Shown here: positions 1 through 6,161 of the stretch, one piece after another
How positions within the stretch are numbered: the stretch's first letter is position 1
Layout: every line of letters begins with the position of its first letter
From: Tannerella sp.
Lineage (GTDB): Bacteria; Bacteroidota; Bacteroidia; Bacteroidales; Tannerellaceae
Length of the DNA: 8,880 nucleotides
NCBI GenBank assembly: GCA_031268395.1
Contig: JAIRXI010000228.1
Coordinates: 1 to 8,880 of the forward strand
Direction of reading: 5' to 3'
Program-made: the position numbers and the translations under genes
The notes under the pieces: model-generated
The model's input: only the letters and a program-made list of their open reading frames with translations
Databases searched by the model: none
Told to the model about the DNA's origin: nothing

Positions 1-60
1 GCGTCTATTTTTTTAAAACGCTCATTTTTAGGACAAAAAACAGATTGTACGGGGCAAATT

Positions 61-291
61 TCCCTGTGGAGATTGAGAATCTCCCTGCGGAGATTGGCTA
101 ACTCCCTGTGGAGATTGGCCAGCTCCCTGCGGAGATTGGCCAACTCCCTGCGGAGATTGAGAATCTCCCTGCGGAGATTGAGAATCTCCCTGCGGAGATT
201 GGCCAGCTCCCTGCGGAGATTGGCCAGCTCCATACGGAGATTGGCCAGCTCCATGTGGAGATTGGCTAGCTCCCTGTGGAAATTGGGCCTC
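61..291. repeat. Tandem array, eleven 21-bp units with a hairpin core
   Basis: Eleven contiguous 21-bp units start at 61, 82, 103, 124, 145, 166, 187, 208, 229, 250 and 271. The core is TCCCTGCGGAGATTG, followed by a 6-base linker of a few kinds: GAGAATC-type in units 1, 5 and 6, GGCCAGC-type in 3, 7, 8 and 9, and GGCTAAC, GGCCAAC or GGCTAGC in 2, 4 and 10. The last unit is degenerate. Counting the C that ends the preceding linker, each core is a mini-hairpin CTCC-loop-GGAG. The four-base loop varies (CTGC, CTGT, ATAC, ATGT) while the stem is kept in units 2 to 10. Where a GAGAATC linker precedes the core, as in units 2, 6 and 7, the stem grows to AATCTCC/GGAGATT. Both strands are open through the array, as heptads like SLRRLAS (plus) or SPQGAGQ (minus). 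Function is unknown. There are no spacers, so it is not a CRISPR array. Confidence 0.95.
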
Positions 292-298
292 TTTCGGG

Positions 299-317
299 GG
301 AAAATCGGGGATTTTCC
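299..317. repeat. 8-bp inverted repeat beside the tandem array
   Basis: GGAAAATC (299-306), a GGG loop and GATTTTCC (310-317) form a perfect 8-bp stem just right of the last repeat unit. There is no T-run on either side, so it does not look like a standard intrinsic terminator. It could be an RNA 3'-end structure or a boundary of the array. Confidence 0.7.
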
Positions 318-334
318 GGCTGTATGCGGACATG

Positions 335-362
335 ATTAGACGCTTCTCCTGTCGTGTCTAAT
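335..362. repeat. Inverted repeat ATTAGAC/GTCTAAT
   Basis: ATTAGAC (335-341) pairs perfectly with GTCTAAT (356-362). One G-U and one C-G pair extend the stem inward, leaving a loop of about 10 bases. It lies between the long stem-loop downstream of the efflux operon and the 299-317 hairpin. It may be part of a multi-hairpin 3' end. No T-run follows. Confidence 0.55.
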
Positions 363-405
363 GGACATTTCGGGATTATCTCATGTTACGCGATGAGGGA
401 TGGGA

Positions 406-451
406 TAACCGCAAGGCGGACGCACCTGTGTGTGCGTCCGCCTTGCGGTTA
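406..451 (-). terminator. Long stem-loop at the 3' end of the efflux operon
   Basis: Arms 406-425 and 432-451 are perfectly complementary (20 bp, GC-rich, containing GCAAGGCGGACGCAC and its complement) around the 6-base loop CTGTGT. Two more pairs follow after one mismatch. It starts 40 bases downstream of the stop codon of the outer-membrane channel gene, where a terminator is expected. On the minus strand the bases that follow read TCCCATCCC, with no U-tract. Termination by the stem alone is therefore uncertain, and it may instead protect the mRNA 3' end. Confidence 0.7.
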
Positions 452-490
452 CCCGGGAGGGACGGAAGCCGGACGGGGAAACGTCCTCCC

Positions 491-1807
491 CTACTCCAGA
501 TATTTCAGCGCCTGACCGCTAAGCTGTATCAGGGAGATTTCGCAGAGTTTGATGTTGTATTCCGCGATGGAACGGCGTTCTTCGGCTTCAAGCAGGCTGT
601 TCTGCGCCTCCCGCAGTTCGATGCCCGCCAGGTCGCCCAGGCGGTAGCGTTCGATGGCGATGGCGTAGTTTTCCTGTGCCACGACCAGGTTTTTCTTCTC
701 CAGTTCCCACAGTTCGAGGTTGTTTCTGTATGCCATCCACAGGTTGGAATGACTGGCGCGGAGCGAAAGTTCCAGCTGCTGCATGCGCAGTTCGCTGTTC
801 TGTATCTGGATGCGTGTGTTGCGCTGTTCGCGACGCCGGTTCAGGCCGTCGAAGAGGGTGAAGCCGACGGTCAGGCCGTAGTTGAGTCCCAGCCGCTGTT
901 GCAGGTCCGTGGCCTCCGTTCCCGTCCAGGTGCCGGTATATCCATAGCCCGCGTTCAGCCGGACGTAGGGATAGTTCCGGCTCAGCGCCTTCCTGTAGTC
1001 CAGTTCCGAGAGGGTCCTGTTTCTGGCCGAAGTCAGGAGGGCGGCGTTGTTGTTCAGCATGTTGTCGCGCAGGGAGGTTTCGTCGAGCAGCGTGTTGACG
1101 TCGATGACCGAATCGCGGATGCGGACGAACCGGTCGACGTCGTCCAGCGCCATCAGTTCGTTCAGCCGGACGCGGGAGGAATGAAGCGTTTCGAACTGGG
1201 TAAAGAGCATGGAACTGTCGGCGTTGAAGTCCACCTGCGCCTGCTGCAGGTCCATGCGCGAGACGGAGCCGATCGAATAGCGTTCTTCCACAATCCGCAG
1301 TCGCTCTCTGGAGAGGCTGACGGCGTAGCGCAGGTTTCCGAGCCGGATGGTCTGGCGCACCAGGTGGTAATATTCGCCTGCAATGCCGGCAATGAAATCC
1401 TCGACCGTCATGCGCGTATGGAGTTCGCCCAGCCGCTGCAATTCCTTTAGCCGGGCATACTCCGCCTGGATGGCGAAGCCATCGAACGCCGTCCACTGGA
1501 GGTTCAGCCCCGCGTCGGCTGTCTCCGAGCGGACGCCGGGCAGCTGTTCCGTCCCGCCGTCGGCCGGGCGGTTGTTGTTGTAGACCGAGCCGCCGAATCC
1601 CGCATTCAGGTCGGCCGTCGGCAGGTAGCCGGCATTCCCCGGCGTGGCGTTGTTGGCCGCGATCTGTTCCTCGTTGCGGACGATCCGGATGGAATAGTTG
1701 CGCTCCAGCCCCGTCTCAATACACTGCTTGAGGCTGTATATGTCCTGCGCATAAATCCCCGCACCGCATGATGCAGCAAGGGCGACGGTCAAGACAGTCC
1801 GTTTCAT
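491..1807 (-). CDS. TolC-family outer-membrane channel of RND efflux system
   Basis: This 438-residue protein is the outer-membrane exit duct of the tripartite pump encoded just upstream. A signal peptide covers residues 1-20, with likely cleavage after GIYA. The rest shows the internal duplication of the outer-membrane efflux protein (OEP) family. FDG motifs occur at 108-110 and 319-321, each opening a long helix, and the matching segments ERYSIGSVSRMDLQQAQ (175-191) and ERYRLGDLAGIELREAQ (386-402) sit at equivalent places in the two halves. Length is normal for the family. The start codon overlaps the pump gene's stop as ATGA, with AAAGGA six bases upstream, which supports this start and suggests translational coupling. 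C14 follows AAS, a poor lipobox, so I read it as an ordinary secreted barrel protein. The transported substrate cannot be told from this gene. Confidence 0.95.
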   Translation of the reverse strand: MKRTVLTVALAASCGAGIYAQDIYSLKQCIETGLERNYSIRIVRNEEQIAANNATPGNAGYLPTADLNAGFGGSVYNNNRPADGGTEQLPGVRSETADAGLNLQWTAFDGFAIQAEYARLKELQRLGELHTRMTVEDFIAGIAGEYYHLVRQTIRLGNLRYAVSLSRERLRIVEERYSIGSVSRMDLQQAQVDFNADSSMLFTQFETLHSSRVRLNELMALDDVDRFVRIRDSVIDVNTLLDETSLRDNMLNNNAALLTSARNRTLSELDYRKALSRNYPYVRLNAGYGYTGTWTGTEATDLQQRLGLNYGLTVGFTLFDGLNRRREQRNTRIQIQNSELRMQQLELSLRASHSNLWMAYRNNLELWELEKKNLVVAQENYAIAIERYRLGDLAGIELREAQNSLLEAEERRSIAEYNIKLCEISLIQLSGQALKYLE

Positions 1808-1819
1808 TTGCTATCCTTT
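1804..1819 (-). promoter_or_regulatory. ATGA stop/start overlap with ribosome binding site
   Basis: The pump gene's TGA (1804-1806) and the channel gene's ATG (1805-1807) overlap by four bases as ATGA. A Shine-Dalgarno-like AAAGGA at 1814-1819 lies six bases before the ATG, inside the pump coding sequence. This fixes the channel start and implies coupled translation. Confidence 0.8.
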
Positions 1820-4800
1820 CTGGTTTTCAAGTTGGTTGAAATATAACTGTACATGGCCGGGACGACGTAGAGCGTCATGAAGGTGGACAACAGCATACCG
1901 CCGACCACGGCCACACCCATCGCAATCCGTCCGTTGGCGCCCTCGCCGCCGGCAAACATCAGCGGCAGCGAACCCAGCATGGTCGAGATGCTGGTCATCA
2001 GGATGGGGCGCAGCCGCTGCACGGAGGCTGAATGGATGGCTTCCATCCTGTCCAGACCGGTATGCTGGCGCTGGTTGGCAAATTCCACGATCAGGATGCC
2101 GTTCTTCGCCACCAGCCCAATCAGCATGATGATGCCGATCTGGCTGAATATGTTCATCGTAATGCCCTCCGCCACCATGAAGATCAGGGCGCCGGAGATG
2201 GCCAGCGGCACGGTGAACATGATGACCAGCGGGTCCTTGAAGCTCTCGAACTGGGCGGCCAGCACGAGGTAAATCAGCAGCAGCGCCAGTATCAGGGCAA
2301 ACATCAGGCTGGAGGAGCTTTCGCGAAATTCGCGCGATTCGCCCGTCAGCGCCGTGCGAAACGTATCGTCCAGCGTCTCCTGCGCAATCCGGTCCATCTC
2401 GTTCAGCCCGTCGCCCACGGTATACCCTCTGTTCAACCCGGAACTCACGGTTGTCGAGACAAAGCGATTGTAACGGTACAGTTGCGGCGGGGCGACGGTC
2501 TCGGTCAGGGAGACCAGGTTGTCCAGCTGGATCATGTTGCCATTGCTGCTGCGGACGTAGATGGATTTCAGGTCCAGCGGCGTATTGCGTTGCTGGCGGT
2601 TGATCTCGCCCAGAATCTGGTATTGCTTGCCGTTCATGTAGAAATATCCCATCCGCTGTCCGCTCAGGGCGTATTGCAGGGTCTGGGCGATGTTCTGCGT
2701 GCTGACGCCCAGCAGCGTTGCCTTGTCGCGGTCGATCTCGATATGCGTTTCCGGCTTGGTAAACTTCAGGTTGGCGTCGGCCATCTGGAGCACCGGGCTT
2801 TCGCTTACCTTCTGCATGAAGACCGGCAGAAACTCCTGCAACTTTTCGAGATTCGTTGCCTGCAGGACATACTGCACCGGCATGCCCCCCCGCCGTCCGC
2901 CGAAGGTGGACTGCTGCCGTACGAAAGCGCGCGCGTCGTTTTTTCGCTGCACCAGCGCCGAGAGCTGGTCGGCTATTTCCATCTGGCTGCGTTCGCGCTC
3001 CCCGATGTCCGACAGGGTGATGCTGACATTGGCGTTGCCCGTCATCGAACGGTTGACCACGGCTTCGGCTTCGGGCACCACCGAATCGATCACCTCTTCG
3101 ATTTGCCGCGCATAGTTGCGGTAAAACTCGAAGGTACTGCCTTCCGGCGCACGGGTGCTGATGGAAATCATCGAGCGGTCTTCCAGCGGAGACAGTTCCG
3201 CGCGAATCTGCCCCCACAGATAGAATATCGTAATGAAGAGGGCGGCTACTATGGGAAACACCCAGCCCCGGCGCTTCAGGAATGCTGCCAGCGAGGTGGA
3301 ATAAATCCGGTTCATACCCTCGAAAAACGGCTCGGTCTTTGCCGCCAGCCAGTTTTTCCTTTCCCGCTGCCGGAGCAGTTTCGTGGCGCACATCGGCGTG
3401 AACGTCAGCGCCACAACGGCCGAGATAAGTACGGCGCCGGCAATGACGACGCCAAATTCCTTGAACAGCCGGCCGGTCATTCCCTCCATGAAGACGATGG
3501 GCATGAAGACGGCAATCAGTGTGATGGTGGTGGAAACCACGGCGAAGAATATCTCTCTGGAACCCTCAATACCGGCCTGTTTCGGCGGCATGCCGCGCTC
3601 GATGCGGATATAGATGTTTTCCGCCACCACGATGGCGTCGTCCACCACCAGACCCACCGACAGCACCACCGCCAGCATCGTCAGCACATTTATCGAAAAG
3701 CCGGCAATGTACATAATGAAGAAGGCGCCGATAAGGGAAACGGGGATGACGATCACCGGCACCAGCGTCACGCGCCAGTCGCGCAGGAAAAGGAAGATGA
3801 TCAGCACCACGAGCAGGAAGGCGACGTAAATCGTCTCCTGTACTTCGGCGATGGAGGCACGGATGAAGCGGGTGTTGTCGTACACGATCCCGATTTCCAC
3901 ATCTTCGGGCAGGTCTTTGTTGATCTGTTCGATGCGATTGTAGGCTTCGTCGGCGATTTCGATGTGGTTGGCGCCGGGCTGCGGGATGATGACCACCATC
4001 ACGGCCGGCTCGCCGTTTTTGGTCATCTGGCTGCGGATGTCCTCCGGCGCCACTTCAGCCTGGCCAATGTCGCTGAAGCGGACAATGTTGATGCCGTCGT
4101 TTTTTATGATCAGGTCGTTAAACTCCTGCGAGGTGTGCATCAGCCCCATTGTACGGATGGACAGTTCGATCTTGTCGCCTTCGACGCTGCCCGACGGCAG
4201 TTCGATATTTTCGCGGTCGACGGCGTTTTTCACGTCCAGCGGCGTCACGCCGTAGCCCGCCATTTTGATCGGGTCCAGCCACAGGCGCATGGCGTAGCGT
4301 TTTTCGCCCCAGATGCTGACCGCGCTCACGTTGGAAATCGTCTGCAGACGTTCCTTGACCGTCAGGTCGGCGATCTCGCTCAGTTCAAGCAGCGAACGCC
4401 TTTCGCTCTGGATGGCGATCTGCAGGATGGGGTCGGAGTCGGCGTCGGCCTTGGAGACGGTCGGCGGATCACAGTCGCGCGGCAGGAAGCGCTGTGCGCG
4501 TGAGACCTTGTCGCGCACGTCATTGGCCGCCGTTTCCATGTCGACCGAAAGTTCAAACTCTACCGTGATGCGGCTGCTGCCCTGGCTGCTGACGCTCGAC
4601 AGGGAGCGGATGCCGGGGATGCCGTTGATGTTCTGTTCCAGCGGTTCGGTGATTTGATTCATGATCACGTCCGCATTGGCGCCCGGATAGGTGACGTTGA
4701 CGGAAATGATGGGCTGGTCGACGCTCGGAAACTCTCGCACGCCCAGGAATTTGTAGCCGATGAGGCCGAAGAGGAGGAGAACCAGCGTGATGACGGTTGC

Positions 4801-4839
4801 CAGTACGGGTCGGTGAATGCTTAACTCGGAGATGTTCAT
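1804..4839 (-). CDS. RND (HAE1/AcrB-type) inner-membrane efflux permease
   Basis: This 1011-residue proton-driven exporter is the engine of the tripartite pump. It has the classic RND layout: TM1 at about 11-29, a large periplasmic porter loop (about 30-334), TM2-TM7 (about 335-544), a second porter loop (545-844), and TM8-TM12 (845-998). The proton-relay residues known from E. coli AcrB (D407, D408, K940, R971, T978) are all present, as D400 and D401 in GLVVDDAIVVAENI, K912 in LVAKNGILIVEF, and R942 and T949 in QRLRPILMTS. The DD pair and PxxDxPxI-like N-terminus (FPSVDQPII, 37-45) place it with hydrophobe/amphiphile exporters rather than metal-exporting CusA types. It begins 12 bases after the adaptor stop, with no strong ribosome binding site in between. 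The exact substrates are not inferable. A run of seven Gs near residues 649-652 (2885-2891) is a minor oddity. Confidence 0.97.
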   Translation of the reverse strand: MNISELSIHRPVLATVITLVLLLFGLIGYKFLGVREFPSVDQPIISVNVTYPGANADVIMNQITEPLEQNINGIPGIRSLSSVSSQGSSRITVEFELSVDMETAANDVRDKVSRAQRFLPRDCDPPTVSKADADSDPILQIAIQSERRSLLELSEIADLTVKERLQTISNVSAVSIWGEKRYAMRLWLDPIKMAGYGVTPLDVKNAVDRENIELPSGSVEGDKIELSIRTMGLMHTSQEFNDLIIKNDGINIVRFSDIGQAEVAPEDIRSQMTKNGEPAVMVVIIPQPGANHIEIADEAYNRIEQINKDLPEDVEIGIVYDNTRFIRASIAEVQETIYVAFLLVVLIIFLFLRDWRVTLVPVIVIPVSLIGAFFIMYIAGFSINVLTMLAVVLSVGLVVDDAIVVAENIYIRIERGMPPKQAGIEGSREIFFAVVSTTITLIAVFMPIVFMEGMTGRLFKEFGVVIAGAVLISAVVALTFTPMCATKLLRQRERKNWLAAKTEPFFEGMNRIYSTSLAAFLKRRGWVFPIVAALFITIFYLWGQIRAELSPLEDRSMISISTRAPEGSTFEFYRNYARQIEEVIDSVVPEAEAVVNRSMTGNANVSITLSDIGERERSQMEIADQLSALVQRKNDARAFVRQQSTFGGRRGGMPVQYVLQATNLEKLQEFLPVFMQKVSESPVLQMADANLKFTKPETHIEIDRDKATLLGVSTQNIAQTLQYALSGQRMGYFYMNGKQYQILGEINRQQRNTPLDLKSIYVRSSNGNMIQLDNLVSLTETVAPPQLYRYNRFVSTTVSSGLNRGYTVGDGLNEMDRIAQETLDDTFRTALTGESREFRESSSSLMFALILALLLIYLVLAAQFESFKDPLVIMFTVPLAISGALIFMVAEGITMNIFSQIGIIMLIGLVAKNGILIVEFANQRQHTGLDRMEAIHSASVQRLRPILMTSISTMLGSLPLMFAGGEGANGRIAMGVAVVGGMLLSTFMTLYVVPAMYSYISTNLKTRKDSK

Positions 4840-4851
4840 GCGCAGCGGGGG

Positions 4852-5931
4852 TTACTGGATGTAATCAAGCGTCACCGGCAGGCCGGAGCGCAGCTGCATG
4901 ATGCCGGAGACAATCACCGTATCGCCGGTGCCGAGTCCGCTGATCACCTGGAGTTGCGATTCGGTACGGATGCCGGGGATGATTTCCACCTGTTCGGCCT
5001 TCCCCGCGCGGTAGCGGAACACCAGGCTTTTCCCCATTTCCTGCGTCATGGCCTCGCTGGGGATGGCCAGGGCGTTGCGGATTTCCTTTTTTGTAAGCTG
5101 CACTTCGGCATACCGTCCCGGCCGGATGCTCTCGTCCTGATTGGGATAGACGGCGCGTGCCACCAGCGTTCGCGTGGCTATATCCACCTTCGATTCGACG
5201 GCGTAAACCTTGGAGTTGTATTCCTTCTGCGAGCCGGTGACACGAAACGTCACGTCCGTCCCCGGCATAATGTCTTCGGCATATTTCTCAGGCACGGAGA
5301 AGTCGATCTTGACGGGCGAGATTTTGGTCAGTTTGGCAATGTTGGTGGACGCCGATGCGTAGGCGCCCTCGCTGACGTAACGCAGCCCGATGATCCCGTC
5401 GAAGGGCGCCCGGAGTTCCGTCTGCGCAAGGTGTGCCTTGACGAGTTCGATGTCAGCCATCAGTTTCTCATACTCGGTTTTCACCTGTTCGTACGCTTCC
5501 TGACTGACGGCGTCCTTGTCCAGGAGGGTACGCTGACGGAAAACGCGGGCATTGGCCAGCTGGATTTGCGCTTCCAGTTTGTGCAGCTCGGCCTGTAACG
5601 GTTCATCGTTGATTTTGGCCAGCAAGTCACCCTTGCGTACGCGAGAACCTTCCTGAAAAAAGATTTCCACGATCTTGCCAGGCGCTTCGAAGGCCAGATC
5701 GACTTCCTCGTCCGGAAGAATATCTGCCGTCGTATGCGTCTGGTCGGACAGGACCTGCGGCTTCATTACGATGGCGTTGACATTTAATACTCTTCGCTGC
5801 CGGGCAGCCTGAGCCACCGGGGCAGGATCGTCCTTTGCCGTCCACGCTCTTTTGATACGCGGATAGACAATCATGCCAACAATAAACAAAACGATAACCC
5901 CTGTCACAATCCACTTCACTACTTTTGTCAT
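4852..5931 (-). CDS. RND periplasmic adaptor (membrane fusion protein, HlyD/AcrA family)
   Basis: This 359-residue protein bridges the inner-membrane pump and the outer-membrane channel. It is the first gene of the efflux operon. Residues 7-23 form one hydrophobic anchor, and no lipobox cysteine is present, so it is held by a transmembrane helix rather than a lipid. After a linker come the first half of the biotinyl-lipoyl domain (FEAPGKIVEIFFQEGSRV, 81-98), an alpha-helical hairpin (about 112-170, heptad-like), the second lipoyl half (LRAPFDGIIGLRYVSEGA, 173-190), a beta-barrel (about 200-280, with RPGRYAEVQL at 270-279) and a membrane-proximal domain (about 285-355). All are in the order standard for the family. 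AAAGAAAG lies just upstream of the ATG. A candidate promoter with an operator-like palindrome precedes it. The short helical hairpin is normal for Bacteroidota adaptors. Confidence 0.95.
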   Translation of the reverse strand: MTKVVKWIVTGVIVLFIVGMIVYPRIKRAWTAKDDPAPVAQAARQRRVLNVNAIVMKPQVLSDQTHTTADILPDEEVDLAFEAPGKIVEIFFQEGSRVRKGDLLAKINDEPLQAELHKLEAQIQLANARVFRQRTLLDKDAVSQEAYEQVKTEYEKLMADIELVKAHLAQTELRAPFDGIIGLRYVSEGAYASASTNIAKLTKISPVKIDFSVPEKYAEDIMPGTDVTFRVTGSQKEYNSKVYAVESKVDIATRTLVARAVYPNQDESIRPGRYAEVQLTKKEIRNALAIPSEAMTQEMGKSLVFRYRAGKAEQVEIIPGIRTESQLQVISGLGTGDTVIVSGIMQLRSGLPVTLDYIQ

Positions 5932-5956
5932 AAGTACTTTCTTTGAGTGTTATATC

Positions 5957-5988
5957 CAAAAACAACCGTTACGGCTGGCCGTAACATA
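5957..5988 (-). promoter_or_regulatory. Candidate promoter and operator of the efflux operon
   Basis: Reading toward the adaptor gene there is TATG (5988-5985; -33 consensus TTTG), exactly 20 bases, then TGTTTTTG (5964-5957; -7 consensus TAnnTTTG, one mismatch). The spacer is almost filled by the palindrome GTTACGGC-CA-GCCGTAAC (5968-5985), with perfect 8-base arms. A dyad between the promoter elements is the usual arrangement for a repressor operator such as TetR- or MarR-type. The predicted transcript would start about 20 bases before the ATG. The palindrome is certain. The promoter assignment is inference, since both boxes are imperfect, and no regulator gene is visible nearby. Confidence 0.5.
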
Positions 5989-6117
5989 CGGCGCCGCAAC
6001 GGGAGCTATGACTGTGCCGGGGGCGAAAAGTTTAATCGCATGGCAGGAAATTTATTTGCCGGTCAGGGGCTGCATACCCGGTCATCTGCGCAGTTTATCT
6101 CCATCCGTCTGTTAATT

Positions 6118-6144
6118 CCTTTCTTTCATACAGCGAAAGGAAAG
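6118..6144 (-). terminator. Weak hairpin downstream of the antiporter gene
   Basis: CCTTTCTTTC (6118-6127) and GAAAGGAAAG (6135-6144) can form a ten-position stem with one mismatch and one G-U pair around a 7-base loop. It lies 17 bases after the antiporter stop codon. It is A/G-C/T rich and has no following U-tract, so its role as a terminator is tentative. Confidence 0.35.
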
Positions 6145-6161
6145 ATGTAGCATTGCCTCTT

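Larger units (their letters stand above)
1..490. other. Gene-free, hairpin-rich region downstream of the efflux operon
   Basis: This stretch holds no gene I can support. From right to left it contains a perfect 20-bp stem-loop (406-451), a small CTCAT/ATGAG hairpin (380-397, 8-base loop), a 7-bp inverted repeat extended by two pairs (335-362), an 8-bp inverted repeat (299-317) and a 21-bp tandem array (61-291). The first 60 bases are AT-rich with a T-run at 7-14 and show nothing I can name. Two short open frames cross the array, one per strand (73-339 plus, 28-333 minus). They exist mainly because the repeat length is a multiple of three, and neither has a clear ribosome binding site. Confidence 0.75.

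Noticed and set aside
1..21. Terminator at the left edge (GCGT...ACGC around a T-run)
   Set aside because: Only four clean pairs are visible and the element is cut by the window edge, so no call is possible.
61..291. CRISPR array
   Set aside because: Units abut with no unique spacers, the repeat is only 21 bp, and no cas gene is present.
383..1450. 355-codon plus-strand open frame opposite the channel gene
   Set aside because: It runs through the 406-451 stem-loop and then antisense to a clear TolC-family gene. Its product is not recognisable.
1740..1807. Lipoprotein signal in the channel protein (AASC at residues 11-14)
   Set aside because: The -3 position is Ala rather than Leu/Val/Ile, and a normal signal peptidase I site (GIYA, then QD) follows at residue 20.
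2032..4503. 823-codon open frame on the plus strand, opposite the RND pump
   Set aside because: It is antisense to a well-recognised gene. Its product is rich in His, Gln, Arg and Asp with no domain, which is the typical shadow of a GC-rich, strongly codon-biased gene.
1804..4839. Metal-exporting (CusA/HME) RND pump
   Set aside because: The TM4 motif GLVVDDAIVV and the K912/R942/T949 set match AcrB-type HAE pumps, and no methionine ladder is evident.
6047..6054. TAAATTTC as -7 box of the efflux operon
   Set aside because: It matches seven of eight positions in the minus direction but has no -33-like box at the right spacing. The 5957-5988 site fits better.
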